DNA of 64,000 nucleotides from Mycolicibacterium goodii. GTDB taxonomy: Bacteria; Actinomycetota; Actinomycetes; Mycobacteriales; Mycobacteriaceae. This document shows positions 49,674 to 58,483 of this stretch, piece after piece. The DNA lies in the NCBI RefSeq assembly GCF_022370755.2, contig NZ_CP092364.2:3410001-3474000 (forward strand). The letters run 5' to 3'. The translations under genes were made by a program, and so were the position numbers. Under the pieces are notes generated by a model that saw nothing but the letters and a program-made list of their open reading frames with translations, searched no databases and was not told the origin of the DNA. The first letter of the stretch is position 1. Every line of letters starts with the position of its first letter.

Positions 49674-50090
49674 ATGTCACACCCCATCATGTTCGACGAC
49701 GACGATCCGGGTCTGGCCGAGGTGCGCGCCATCGCGTTGGGGTTCCCAGGCGCGTTCGAGAAGGTGTCATGGGGTAGGCCGGTGTTCTGCGCATCGAAGA
49801 TGTTCGCGATGTACGGCGGCAACGTCAAGGGTGAAACCCGCGGCGAGATGATCCCGTACCCGCATTCGGTGCTGGTCAAGGTCGACGAGAGCGACCGCAA
49901 GGCGCTCGAGCAGGACAGCCGGTTCTTCTTCCCCGCCTACATGGGCCCGTTCGGCTGGCTGGGCCTCGATCTCACCGCGGCCGAAGTCGATTGGGACGAG
50001 GTCACGGAGCTTCTCGACGCCTCGTACAGGATGGTGGCCACGAAGAAGCTCGTCAAACAACTCGATCAACAGTCCGGAGCCGCCTCATGA
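49674..50090 (+). CDS. MmcQ/YjbR-family protein
   Basis: A protein of 138 residues. It matches the MmcQ/YjbR fold (a CyaY-like alpha/beta shape): VRAIALGFPGAFEKVSWGRP, VFCASKMFAMYGGN, YPHSVLVKVDESDRKALEQD and ELLDASYRMVATKKLVKQLD with the C-terminal helix. Family members are thought to bind DNA or act as small adaptors; no enzyme activity is established. ATG 49674 has TAACCT 6 nt upstream and no Shine-Dalgarno. It overlaps the acyl-CoA ligase gene by 4 bp (ATGA). A functional link to that enzyme is suggested only by the overlap. Confidence 0.82.
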   Translation: MSHPIMFDDDDPGLAEVRAIALGFPGAFEKVSWGRPVFCASKMFAMYGGNVKGETRGEMIPYPHSVLVKVDESDRKALEQDSRFFFPAYMGPFGWLGLDLTAAEVDWDEVTELLDASYRMVATKKLVKQLDQQSGAAS

Positions 50091-51661
50091 GTTTCGCCAG
50101 CCCGTTCCCCGACGTCACGATCCCGGCGGTCAGCGTCCACGACTACCTGTTCGGGACCGTCGATGCCGCAGACGCCGACCTGGTGGCCCTCGTCGACACC
50201 AAGACCGGGGCAGAGACCACCTACGGCGAACTCGTGCGCCGCATCGACGCGTTCGCCGGCGCGCTCGCAGCGCGCGGGATCGGCGTCGGCGACGTGGTGG
50301 CGCTGCACTCACCGAACAGTTCGGCGTTCGCGGTGGCCTTCCACGGCATCCTGCGGTCAGGCGCCACGGCCACCACGATCAACGCGCTGTTCACCGCCCG
50401 GGACATCGCCAAGCAGCTCACCGATTCGAAGGCGAGGCTGCTGTTGACCACCGACGCCCTCGCACCACAGGCACGTGAGGCCGCGGCCACGGTGGGCCTG
50501 GGTGAGGACGACGTGGTGCTGCTCGACGGAGACGGCCTGCCCGACGGTCATACCGCACCCGCGGTGAGTTTCGATCCGGCCACGCATCTGGCGGTGCTGC
50601 CCTACAGCTCGGGCACCACGGCGAATCCCAAGGGCGTCATGCTGACCCACACCAACCTTGTCGCCAACGTCGCGCAGATCCGGCCGCTGCAGGGTATGAA
50701 CCGCGATGACCGGCTGCTGGCGGTGTTGCCGTTCTTCCACATCTACGGCATGACGGTGCTGCTCAACGCCGCGCTGCACGCGCGGGCACAGCTGATCATC
50801 ATGCCGTCGTTCGACCTCGCGGAGTTCCTCGGCAACATCGCCGAGCGCAGGTGCACCTACGCCTACATCGCTCCTCCGGTCGCGGTCGCGCTGGCCAAGC
50901 ACCCCTTGGTCGACTCCTACGACCTGTCGTCGCTGCGGGGCATCATGTCCGGCGCGGCGTCGCTGGACGCCGAACTCGGTCGCGCCGTCGCGCAGCGCCT
51001 CGGATGCCAGGTCGTGCAGGGGTACGGCATGAGCGAGTTGAGCCCGGTCAGCCACGTCACCCCGAAGGACGGTGGACTGTCCACGGTCGGCACGGTCGCA
51101 CCGCTCGACTCGTGCGGATGGACCGTGCCGAACGCCGAGAGCAAGATCGTCGACCCGGACACCGGTGCCGAGATCGACGTTCCCATCGAGGGTTTGAGCG
51201 AGACCGGCGAGTTGTGGTTCAAGGGCCCGAACGTCATGGCGGGGTACCTCAACAACGAGCGCGCGACGCGCGAGACCATCGACGACGACGGATTCCTGCA
51301 CACCGGCGATCTGGCCAGGGTGGACGCCTCGGGATGCGTCTACATCGTCGACCGGCTCAAGGAACTCATCAAGTACAAGGGCTATCAGGTGCCGCCAGCG
51401 GAACTGGAGGCCGTGCTGTTGACGCACCCGGGTGTCGCCGACGCCGCCGTGATCGGCGTGCGGGATCCGGAATCCGGTGAAGAGGTGCCGAAGGCCTTCG
51501 TGGTCAGGCAACCGGGCGCCGAGCTCACCGCCGACGAGGTCATGACCTTCGTCGCCGAGCAGGTCGCGCCGTACAAGAAGGTGCGTCAGGTCGAGTTCAT
51601 CGAGGCCGTACCGAAATCGGCCGCAGGCAAGATCCTGCGCAAGGAACTCAGGACCCGCTGA
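50087..51661 (+). CDS. Acyl-CoA ligase, 4-coumarate-CoA-ligase type
   Basis: A protein of 524 residues of the ANL (AMP-forming) superfamily. The P-loop is LPYSSGTTANPKGVMLTHTN (171-190), followed by VLPFFHIYGMTVLLNAALHA, QGYGMSELSPVSHV with the adenine-binding loop, and GFLHTGDLARVDASG carrying the AMP-ribose Asp. The C-terminal catalytic Lys lies in PKSAAGKILRKEL. The overall pattern (EAVPKSAAGKILRK) is nearest to 4-coumarate-CoA ligases, but mycobacterial members often use fatty or aromatic acids, so the substrate is open. ATG 50087 overlaps the MmcQ stop. It is convergent with the MetE-like gene. Confidence 0.9.
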   Translation: MSFASPFPDVTIPAVSVHDYLFGTVDAADADLVALVDTKTGAETTYGELVRRIDAFAGALAARGIGVGDVVALHSPNSSAFAVAFHGILRSGATATTINALFTARDIAKQLTDSKARLLLTTDALAPQAREAAATVGLGEDDVVLLDGDGLPDGHTAPAVSFDPATHLAVLPYSSGTTANPKGVMLTHTNLVANVAQIRPLQGMNRDDRLLAVLPFFHIYGMTVLLNAALHARAQLIIMPSFDLAEFLGNIAERRCTYAYIAPPVAVALAKHPLVDSYDLSSLRGIMSGAASLDAELGRAVAQRLGCQVVQGYGMSELSPVSHVTPKDGGLSTVGTVAPLDSCGWTVPNAESKIVDPDTGAEIDVPIEGLSETGELWFKGPNVMAGYLNNERATRETIDDDGFLHTGDLARVDASGCVYIVDRLKELIKYKGYQVPPAELEAVLLTHPGVADAAVIGVRDPESGEEVPKAFVVRQPGAELTADEVMTFVAEQVAPYKKVRQVEFIEAVPKSAAGKILRKELRTR

Positions 51662-51727
51662 CCGCCCAGATCGACGTCGATGTCGCCGAGCCGCAGTGTT
51701 GGCGGCGTTTTCGTCGATCTCGGCGTG

Positions 51728-52738
51728 TCAGATACCTTCGGGATCTTGTGCGAACCCGTCGGCGGCCTTCTGCACCAACCCGATCGCGACGCGGGCCCAT
51801 TCGGGCGTGGCATTCGCCAGTCCGCATGCGGGCGTGACACCGATCCGTTCGCGGAGCACACCACGTGCGAATCCGAGCCGATCCGTCACGGCCACAACAG
51901 ATTTCGCGACCTCCTCGACGGCGGGCCTACGGTCGGGCGCCGAGGTGGGCACGACACCCAGCAGCACCGTGCGACCGGAGTCGACGAACTCCCCCACCCC
52001 GTCCAGATCGGCCGCGGTGAGCGTGGACACGTCGACCGAGATCGCGTGGACACCACTGCGCAGCAGTGCTTTCCACGGCAGTTCGGCCGCGCAGCTGTGC
52101 AGCGCGACCTCGGTGCCGGCGTGTGCCACACAGGCGTCGATCAGGCTCATGGCCAACGGCTCGTCGACCGGATGCACCGGGGTCAGGCTCGTCACGCCGG
52201 ACAGGCGGCCCTGCAGCGCGGCGGGCAGTGACGGTTCGTCGAACTGCACCACCACGGTCGTCTCCAGACGGCGGACCACCTCGGCGCGGTGCGCGGCGAC
52301 GCCCTCGGCCAGTGACGCCCCGAGATCCCGCAGGGCACCGGGATCGGTGATGGCGCGGTGCCCCCCGGGCAGTTCGAGGTGTGCCGCCAAGGTGATCGGA
52401 CCAGGTGCCTGCAATTTGACCGGCCGCCCGCTGCCGCGCAGACCGGCCTTCTCCCAAGCCTCTTCGAGCGCGTCGAGGTCCTCACCGAGCAGGCTGACCG
52501 CGCGGCGCAGCGCCGAGCTACGCCCGGAGGCGATCCGGTAGCCGCGCGGCACGGTGTCGATACCGATGTCCACCAGCAACGCCCCGGCACGTCCGATCAG
52601 GTCGGCTCCGATGCCGCGGGCAGGAAGCTCCACCAGGTGCGACAGCGTGTGCAGTTCCCCGACGACGATCTCTGCGGCCTCCCGCGCCGCGATCCCCGGC
52701 CAGGACCCGACACCTGTCGCGGTCGCGAAGACAGTCAC
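51728..52738 (-). CDS. MetE C-terminal-like (cobalamin-independent) protein
   Basis: A protein of 336 residues, about the size of one half of MetE. It has the folded-barrel pattern of the Meth_synt_2 family: ATATGVGSWPG near the start, LQAPGPITLAAHLELPGG, VVVQFDEPSLPAALQG (Asp-Glu-Pro core) and ALHSCAAELPWKALLRSGV, and VTPACGLANATPEWARVAI at the end. His and Cys in the last two blocks are candidate zinc ligands. It lacks the N-terminal half needed for folate binding in MetE, so it may be a methyltransferase with another methyl donor. GTG 52738 has TATCGT exactly 7 nt upstream. It corresponds to Rv3015c. Confidence 0.82.
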   Translation of the reverse strand: MTVFATATGVGSWPGIAAREAAEIVVGELHTLSHLVELPARGIGADLIGRAGALLVDIGIDTVPRGYRIASGRSSALRRAVSLLGEDLDALEEAWEKAGLRGSGRPVKLQAPGPITLAAHLELPGGHRAITDPGALRDLGASLAEGVAAHRAEVVRRLETTVVVQFDEPSLPAALQGRLSGVTSLTPVHPVDEPLAMSLIDACVAHAGTEVALHSCAAELPWKALLRSGVHAISVDVSTLTAADLDGVGEFVDSGRTVLLGVVPTSAPDRRPAVEEVAKSVVAVTDRLGFARGVLRERIGVTPACGLANATPEWARVAIGLVQKAADGFAQDPEGI

Positions 52739-52745
52739 GGGGTCA

Positions 52746-52751
52746 ACGATA
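52746..52751 (-). promoter_or_regulatory. -10 element, leaderless start of MetE-like gene
   Basis: TATCGT on the minus strand, 7 nt before GTG 52738 and within the 40-bp gap after mnmA. Confidence 0.5.
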
Positions 52752-52778
52752 TTCGACGCAGGAACGGACACGCAGACA

Positions 52779-53846
52779 TCAGCGTGCGATGGTGGCGCTG
52801 GCGATGACCTCGTCACCGTCCGGGTCGGGCCGGTACAGCACCATCGTCTGCCCCGGGGCCACACCGCGCAGCGGTGCGCGCAGACTCAATTCGAGTCTGC
52901 CGTCCCGCAACTCGGCCACCGTGTCGGTGATTCCGCCGTGTGCGCGCACCTGCACCTGGCATTCGATCGGTCCCGCCGGCTCGACGCCGCTGGTGAACAC
53001 CGGTCGGTCACCGGTCAGCTCCCACACCTCGAGGTCCTCGGCGGGGCCCACCCGCACCGTGCCGGTCTCGGCGTCGATCGCGGTGACGTAACGCGGACGC
53101 CCGTCGGCACCCGGTCCCGGGATACCGAGCCCCTTGCGCTGACCGATGGTGAATCCGTGCACACCGTCGTGCTCGGCGAGCACTGTCCCGCCCGCGTCGA
53201 CCACGGCGCCGGGTCGCACGCCGATGCGCGCGCCGAGGAAGGCCTTGGTGTCACCGGTCGGGATGAAGCAGATGTCGTGACTGTCGGGCTTGTCGGCGAC
53301 GGCCAGACCGCGCTCGGCGGCTTCGGCACGGATCTGCGGCTTCGGGGTGTCCCCGACCGGGAACAGCGCGTGACGCAACTGTTCGGCGGTCAGCACGCCC
53401 AACACGTAGGACTGGTCCTTGTCGGCGTCGACGGCGCGGCGCAACCGCCCGTCGGACAGCCGGGCATAGTGTCCGGTCGCGACGGCGTCGAAGCCCAGCG
53501 CCAACGCCCTCGCGGCCAGCGCCGAGAACTTGATGCGCTCGTTGCACCGCACACACGGGTTCGGGGTCTCACCGCGCGCATAGGACTCGACGAAGTCATC
53601 GATCACGTCGTCCTTGAACCGGTCGGCGAAATCCCAGACGTAGAACGGGATCCCGAGGATGTCGGCGACCCGTCGGGCGTCGGCGGCGTCCTCCTTGGAG
53701 CAGCAGCCACGCGAACCGGTGCGCAGTGTGCCAGGGGCGCTCGACAATGCGAGGTGCACGCCGACCACGTCGTGTCCGGCGTCGACCATGCGTGCCGCGG
53801 CCACCGACGAGTCGACGCCGCCGCTCATCGCCACGAGAACTCTCAT
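52779..53846 (-). CDS. mnmA: tRNA-specific 2-thiouridylase
   Basis: A protein of 355 residues. It puts sulfur on C2 of the wobble uridine of tRNA Lys, Glu and Gln. The PP-loop SGGVDSS is at 8-14. The catalytic cysteines are Cys101 (in [12 protein letters not shown]) and Cys193 (in [10 protein letters not shown]). [12 protein letters not shown] in the C-terminal beta domain fits the family. ATG 53846 overlaps the iscS stop by 4 bp, and IscS is the sulfur donor for MnmA, so the coupling makes biochemical sense. Some mycobacterial annotations call it trmU. Confidence 0.96.
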   Translation of the reverse strand: MRVLVAMSGGVDSSVAAARMVDAGHDVVGVHLALSSAPGTLRTGSRGCCSKEDAADARRVADILGIPFYVWDFADRFKDDVIDDFVESYARGETPNPCVRCNERIKFSALAARALALGFDAVATGHYARLSDGRLRRAVDADKDQSYVLGVLTAEQLRHALFPVGDTPKPQIRAEAAERGLAVADKPDSHDICFIPTGDTKAFLGARIGVRPGAVVDAGGTVLAEHDGVHGFTIGQRKGLGIPGPGADGRPRYVTAIDAETGTVRVGPAEDLEVWELTGDRPVFTSGVEPAGPIECQVQVRAHGGITDTVAELRDGRLELSLRAPLRGVAPGQTMVLYRPDPDGDEVIASATIAR

Positions 53847-55060
53847 CGGTTCACCGTCCCCGCGCTCGCGAGCGCCGCCTGCCTGGCCCGCTCGACGGCG
53901 GCGGGCAGAACCTCGAGTGCGGTGTCGACGTCGGCGTCGGTGCTGGTGTGGCCCAAGGACAGTCGCAACGATCCCCGTGCATTGACGGGATCGGCACCCA
54001 TGGCGATCAGCACGTGCGACGCCTGTGCGACGCCCGCGGTGCACGCCGAGCCCGTCGAACACTCGACACCCTTGGCGTCCAGCAGCATCAGCAGCGAGTC
54101 CCCTTCACAGCCATGGAAGGTGAAGTGGGCATTACCGGGCAGCCTGGCGTCGCCGCCGGCCCCGTTGAGGTGTGCGTCCTCGATGCTCGACAGCACACCG
54201 TCGATCAGCCGGTCACGCAGGGCCCGCACCCGGGCGCTGTTGTCGGCCAGGTTCTCGATCGCCACGCCCGCTGCGGCCGCCATGGCCACCACGCCGGCCA
54301 CATCCGGTGTGCCCGAACGCACATCGCGTTCCTGGCCGCCACCGTGCAGCAGCGGTACGCACGCGGTATCGCGGCGCAGCAGCAGGGCGCCGACACCGGT
54401 GGGCCCGCCGAACTTGTGGGCGGTGACGCTCATCGCGGCCAGTCCGCTGGCCCCGAAGTCCACCGGGATCTGCCCGACGGCCTGGACCGCATCGCTGTGC
54501 ATCGGCACGCCGAACTCCGCGGCGACCGCCGCGAGCTCGGCGATCGGCATGATGGTGCCGACCTCGTTGTTGGCCCACATGATGCTCACCAGGGCCACGT
54601 CGTCGGCGCCTTGTCCGCCGGCCTGCAGGGCATCCCGCAGGGCCGCGGGACTCACCGCGCCCTCGCGGTCGACCGGCAGCCAGGAGACCTCGGCGTCCTC
54701 GTGCGCGGCGAGCCACTCCACCGAGTCGAGCACGGCGTGGTGTTCGACGGCGGTGGTGATGATGCGCCTGCGTGCCGGTTCGGCGTCGCGACGGGCCCAG
54801 TAGATGCCCTTGACGGCGAGGTTGTCACTCTCCGTCCCGCCGGTGGTGAAGATGATCTCCGAGGGGCGGGCGCCCAGCAGACGGGCGAGGGTCTCGCGGG
54901 CCTCCTCCATGCGGCGGCGGGCCGCGCGGCCCGAACCGTGTAGTGACGAGGCGTTGCCGACGCCGGCCAGCACAGCCGTCATCGCCTCGATGGCGGCCGG
55001 ATGCATCGGTGTGGTGGCGGCGTGATCAAGGTAGACCTGCCTGCCCGGAGTGGAGGTCAT
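53843..55060 (-). CDS. iscS: Cysteine desulfurase
   Basis: A protein of 405 residues. This PLP enzyme takes sulfur from cysteine for Fe-S clusters and tRNA thiolation. [20 protein letters not shown] begins the fold; [12 protein letters not shown] and [17 protein letters not shown] follow. Lys216 in [12 protein letters not shown] binds PLP, and Cys340 in [10 protein letters not shown] carries the persulfide. ATG 55060 is chosen over upstream in-frame codons because the family starts here and GGAG lies 6 nt before it. mnmA follows with a 4-bp overlap. Confidence 0.96.
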   Translation of the reverse strand: MTSTPGRQVYLDHAATTPMHPAAIEAMTAVLAGVGNASSLHGSGRAARRRMEEARETLARLLGARPSEIIFTTGGTESDNLAVKGIYWARRDAEPARRRIITTAVEHHAVLDSVEWLAAHEDAEVSWLPVDREGAVSPAALRDALQAGGQGADDVALVSIMWANNEVGTIMPIAELAAVAAEFGVPMHSDAVQAVGQIPVDFGASGLAAMSVTAHKFGGPTGVGALLLRRDTACVPLLHGGGQERDVRSGTPDVAGVVAMAAAAGVAIENLADNSARVRALRDRLIDGVLSSIEDAHLNGAGGDARLPGNAHFTFHGCEGDSLLMLLDAKGVECSTGSACTAGVAQASHVLIAMGADPVNARGSLRLSLGHTSTDADVDTALEVLPAAVERARQAALASAGTVNR

Positions 55061-55107
55061 AGCCACTCCAGGATAGCCGCAGTTCGCAGACCTTCCGGAC
55101 CGGCCGG

Positions 55108-55938
55108 TCAGGCCGCGAGCGCGTGCGTGGGCACATCGCGTGACGTCGTCGCGCCACGCACCTCGGCCTCGCACCGCGCGGCAAGGCTGCGCCGGTCGTC
55201 TCCGGGCAGCTGCAGCGCCGCGACGTGCACGTGGCAGACCGTGCGACGTGCGGTGATGACCCGCCGCACCGACCGCAGCAGCGTGTCGTGGCCGACGAAC
55301 GCCGGTGTGGTCGACGGGCGGCCGTCGCGGTGCCGGTAGGTCAGCCGCAGCGGTTGCACCGGGCGGGCCGCGTCGACGGCCGCCTGGAACATCGCGGGCC
55401 GGAACGGCCCGTGCGCGAGCCCACACCATGTGGTCCCCTCCGGGAAGGCCACCACGGTGTGACCCGAACGCAGACGCTCGGCGACGGTGTTCACCACCGC
55501 GGGCAGCCTGCGCAGGCTCGCACGGTCGATGGGGATGACCTTCATGAGCCTGGCCACCCGCCCCAGCGCGGGCCACTCCACGAGATCGGCGCGCGCGACG
55601 AACGAGCCGGGCAGCACCGCACCGATGGTGAAGATGTCCAACCACGATACGTGGCCGCTGACCACCAGCACGCCCTGCAGATTACGAATCGGCCCGCCGG
55701 ACAACCGGATCCGCACTCCGAGGCACCGCAGAAACAGGCGGCAGTAGATCCGTTGGACGTGTGACCGACCCGGCAACGGCACGGCAAGCAGCGGCATGCC
55801 GGGCAACAGCAGGATCGCCGCGGTGATGCGGGCCGCGGTGCGGACCCAGACCACCGCGCGCAAGCCCCGGTCCGCGTCGTGCACACAGCTCGCGTCGCAT
55901 GACGCCTTGGGCAGCCACGGGTGCTCGAGCGTGGTCAC
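55108..55938 (-). CDS. 1-acylglycerol-3-phosphate acyltransferase-like protein
   Basis: A protein of 276 residues of the PlsC family. A hydrophobic helix near 31-55 ([20 protein letters not shown]) anchors it in the membrane. The catalytic HX4D motif is HVSWLD at 96-101, and the phosphate-binding motif is FPEGT at 165-169. It may acylate lysophosphatidate or a related lipid. ATG 55938 overlaps the upstream GNAT gene's stop by 4 bp. GNAT plus PlsC-type pairs make ornithine lipids in other bacteria (OlsB and OlsA), which is a possible but unproven role here. It corresponds to Rv3026c. Confidence 0.86.
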   Translation of the reverse strand: MTTLEHPWLPKASCDASCVHDADRGLRAVVWVRTAARITAAILLLPGMPLLAVPLPGRSHVQRIYCRLFLRCLGVRIRLSGGPIRNLQGVLVVSGHVSWLDIFTIGAVLPGSFVARADLVEWPALGRVARLMKVIPIDRASLRRLPAVVNTVAERLRSGHTVVAFPEGTTWCGLAHGPFRPAMFQAAVDAARPVQPLRLTYRHRDGRPSTTPAFVGHDTLLRSVRRVITARRTVCHVHVAALQLPGDDRRSLAARCEAEVRGATTSRDVPTHALAA

Positions 55939-56780
55939 GCCGACCCACCGGCGTTTTCGACGGCCAGCTCGGCGGCGGCCGAGACCGAGCGCAGGCGCCG
56001 CAGGTAGCGGACGTCGGCCTGCCGTTTGTCCAGCAGCGCCGGGAAGTCACCGACACCGAACACCGGATCGTGGGCGGGTTCGCCACACACCCGGGCGCCG
56101 AGGCGCAGATAGCCGCGCATCAGCGGGGGCACGGTGACGCGGGCGGGTGGGGCGATGTCGTCCAGGGTTCTGCCGCCCAGCACCACGGGTCGGTATGGGT
56201 GAACGGTGTACGGCGCGGCGTGACGGCGCCGCACGAAGTCGCGGACACCGCGGATCTGCGTGCCCGGCGCCTCGTCGGCCGCCCCGGCCACGGGCACCGA
56301 GACACAGCCCGTCACGAAGTCGTATCCCGCGTGGTCGAGGTAGGCGAGGATGCCGGCCCACATCAGCAGGACCACCGCGCCGTTGCGGTGGTCGGCCCGC
56401 ACCACGGCACGGCCCATCTCGACCAGCGAGGGTCGCAGGACATCCAGCGCGCGGACGTCGAATTCGGTGGCGGTGTACAGCCCGCCGGCGGCGATGGCGC
56501 CCGGCGGCGGCAACATGCGGTAGCAACCCACGAGTTCGCCCGTGCGGTCCTCACGTACGAGCAGGTGATCGCAGTGCTCGTCGAAGCGGTCCGCGTCGCG
56601 GCCGTCGACGGATCCGGCCAGCATGAAGCCCGGCTCGGAGGTGAACACGTCGTGGCGCAGCCGCTGCGCCGCGTCGATGAGCTCGGGGTCGGTGGTCAGC
56701 AGAAGCGTGTAACGCGGGGCCCCGCTGTCGGGGCGCGCGGTGGCCTCGTCGGCCGCGATGAGTACGGATGCAGTCCTCAT
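55935..56780 (-). CDS. Hemolysin/OlsB-like GNAT acyltransferase
   Basis: A protein of 281 residues. RYTLLLTTDPELIDAAQRLR, HDVFTSEPGFML, DRFDEHCDHLLVREDRTGEL and VGCYRMLPPPGAI match the GNAT-type N-acyltransferases of the OlsB/hemolysin group, as do AVVRADHRNGAVVLLMWAGI and LDHAGYDFVTGCVSVPVAG. Members transfer long acyl chains from ACP to the amino group of ornithine or similar acceptors. ATG 56780 is given; GTG 56789 is an alternative and neither has a good ribosome binding site. It overlaps the PlsC-like gene by 4 bp, so the two probably act in one lipid pathway. It corresponds to Rv3027c. Confidence 0.82.
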   Translation of the reverse strand: MRTASVLIAADEATARPDSGAPRYTLLLTTDPELIDAAQRLRHDVFTSEPGFMLAGSVDGRDADRFDEHCDHLLVREDRTGELVGCYRMLPPPGAIAAGGLYTATEFDVRALDVLRPSLVEMGRAVVRADHRNGAVVLLMWAGILAYLDHAGYDFVTGCVSVPVAGAADEAPGTQIRGVRDFVRRRHAAPYTVHPYRPVVLGGRTLDDIAPPARVTVPPLMRGYLRLGARVCGEPAHDPVFGVGDFPALLDKRQADVRYLRRLRSVSAAAELAVENAGGSA

Positions 56781-56910
56781 ACCGAGCACGCTCGCCCAGC
56801 AGGTTCTCGGGACGGCATCGCGTGCGTGACGTGTCCGTGAGCGGTTGGTGACGACTCGGCGGACCTGTTCACTCAGAGGAACTCGTTGTGAAATTTGTCA
56901 CGCTGTTGCG

Positions 56911-57558
56911 TCAGTCGTAGAACGTGACGTTGTGCTCGACGGGGTTACGCGGGATGTCGAGATGATTCGCCGGGAAGCTGGGATCGGGGTAGCCGATCGA
57001 CAGCCCGCACAGCACCGTCAGTTCGTCGGGGATGTCGAGTTCGGCTCGCAGCACGTCCGCGCACATCGCGACCGACACCTGCACGCAGCTGCCGATGCCA
57101 CGTTCGGTGAGCGCCAGCAGGAAGGTCTGCAGGAACATCCCCACGCCCACACTGTCGACGAGGCCGAGGTCGCGGTGCATGCAGACCACGCCTGCCAGTG
57201 GCGCTCCGAAGAACTGCCAATTGCGCAGCTGTGCGGCCCACCGCGCCTCGGTGTCCGAGCGGGCGATGCCCATCGATCCGTACACCAGTGCGCCGAGTTG
57301 GGAGCGCAGGTGGCCGAAACCTTCCGGCAGGCCAAGCGACGTCGGCCGCCGGGCCTGCACCTCTGCGGTCAGCGCGGCGACCAGGCGTTCGCGGCGCTCC
57401 CCGCTGGCGAAGTACACCCGCCACGGCTGCACGTTCGAGTTCGAGGGGGCCCGCATCGCCAACGCGAGCGCCTCATCGATCAGCTCGCGCGGCACGGGCT
57501 TGTCCGGCAGGAACTTCCGAGTGGACCGGCGGCTGCGGACCGCCTGCTCCAGTTCCAT
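56911..57558 (-). CDS. Nitroreductase-family FMN enzyme
   Basis: A protein of 215 residues. AVRSRRSTRKFLPDKPVPRE and ALAMRAPSNSNVQPWRVYFA are the FMN phosphate and active-site segments of the nitroreductase fold; VGMFLQTFLLALTERGIGSC and LCGLSIGYPDPSFPANHLDI complete it. Such enzymes reduce nitro compounds, quinones or flavins with NAD(P)H. ATG 57558 is chosen as the conserved start; it is separated by 1 bp from the stop of the upstream NAD(P)-binding gene, so both form one operon. The natural substrate is not known. Confidence 0.88.
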   Translation of the reverse strand: MELEQAVRSRRSTRKFLPDKPVPRELIDEALALAMRAPSNSNVQPWRVYFASGERRERLVAALTAEVQARRPTSLGLPEGFGHLRSQLGALVYGSMGIARSDTEARWAAQLRNWQFFGAPLAGVVCMHRDLGLVDSVGVGMFLQTFLLALTERGIGSCVQVSVAMCADVLRAELDIPDELTVLCGLSIGYPDPSFPANHLDIPRNPVEHNVTFYD

Positions 57559-57559
57559 G

Positions 57560-58303
57560 TCAGCGCCCCGCGAGCCAGTCGGCGAAGCGAATCGTGGCGA
57601 GCTTGCCGTCGTCGCCGGTGACCAAGCTGTTGTCATCGACCGGGGTGCCGAAGTAGGTGGCCTGCGCGTCGATCACGACGGGTTTGGTTTCACCGTGGGC
57701 CGCCAGCACGGCCTTGGCCATGTCTGCGAACGAGAGCTTGTCCGGCCCACCGATGTTCACGATGCCGTTGACCGCGGCGGTCTGAGCGGCGCGCGCCACC
57801 TCGGCAGAGACCTCGTCGGAGGCGATCAGCTGGATGCGGCCGTCGGGCACGCGTACCTCGTCGCCGGTGACCAGGGTCTGGGTGATGGCCTCGGCGAACT
57901 CGTGGAACTGGGTGGCACGCACGATCGTGTAGTTCAACCCGGAGGCGGCGATCTCCTTTTCCTGCGCGACCTTGGCCCGCATGTAGCCGCTCTCGGGCAG
58001 CCCGTCGCAACCGACGATGGACAACGCGACGTAGTGCTCGGTGCCGGTCTGCTTGGCCGCGGCGGCCAGGTTCCGGGTCGAGGCGGTGAAGAAGTCCATG
58101 ACGGCGTCGTCGGCGAAGGAAGGCGAGTTCACGACGTCGACCAGTACCTCGGCGCCTGCGAGCGCATCGACGAGACCCTCCCCGGTGACGACGTCGGCAC
58201 CCGTGTTGCGCGCCGCGGCCACGACATCGTGTCCGGCCTCGGTGAGTCGTGCGACGACTTTCGACCCGATCAGTCCAGTGGCCCCGAACACTGTGATCTT
58301 CAT
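57560..58303 (-). CDS. NAD(P)-binding SDR-like protein (NmrA type)
   Basis: A protein of 247 residues. It opens MKITVFGATGLIGSKVVARL, the extended Rossmann motif G-A-T-G-x-I-G, and continues with AGHDVVAAARNTG, VDVVNSPSFADDAV, YVALSIVGCDGLPESGYMRA and KVAQEKEIAASGLNYTIVRA. The Tyr-x3-Lys pattern of catalytic SDRs is present only as Y-M-R-A-K, so the protein may be an NAD(P)-sensing or atypical reductase of the NmrA group. GAGGAGG stands 8-10 nt before ATG 58303. It precedes the nitroreductase gene by 1 bp. Confidence 0.85.
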   Translation of the reverse strand: MKITVFGATGLIGSKVVARLTEAGHDVVAAARNTGADVVTGEGLVDALAGAEVLVDVVNSPSFADDAVMDFFTASTRNLAAAAKQTGTEHYVALSIVGCDGLPESGYMRAKVAQEKEIAASGLNYTIVRATQFHEFAEAITQTLVTGDEVRVPDGRIQLIASDEVSAEVARAAQTAAVNGIVNIGGPDKLSFADMAKAVLAAHGETKPVVIDAQATYFGTPVDDNSLVTGDDGKLATIRFADWLAGR

Positions 58304-58422
58304 GGTGCGAATCCTCCTCGGCAGTGGTGTGATCTGTATCCAGACTGGCACCGCCGGGGCGGAATTCGAACCCCGGAAAGTTCGTGGTCTGACGTGAACA
58401 GGCATTGGGTCCCCACAACGCA

Positions 58423-58454
58423 GAACCCCGGCGCACGAGGGTGCGCCGGGGTTC
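58423..58454 (-). terminator. Terminator downstream of etfBA
   Basis: A perfect 14-bp stem (58423-58436 with 58441-58454) around a GAGG loop, 29 bp after the etfA stop. The rest of 58304-58483 shows only the ribosome binding site of the gene at 58303. Confidence 0.75.
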
Positions 58455-58483
58455 GCGTACGACGTGTCAGGCCGTGGGATACC

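Noticed and set aside
51670..51681. Palindrome ATCGACGTCGAT after the acyl-CoA ligase gene
   Set aside because: Short, made of very common GC-rich tetramers, and with no U tract or loop to form a terminator.
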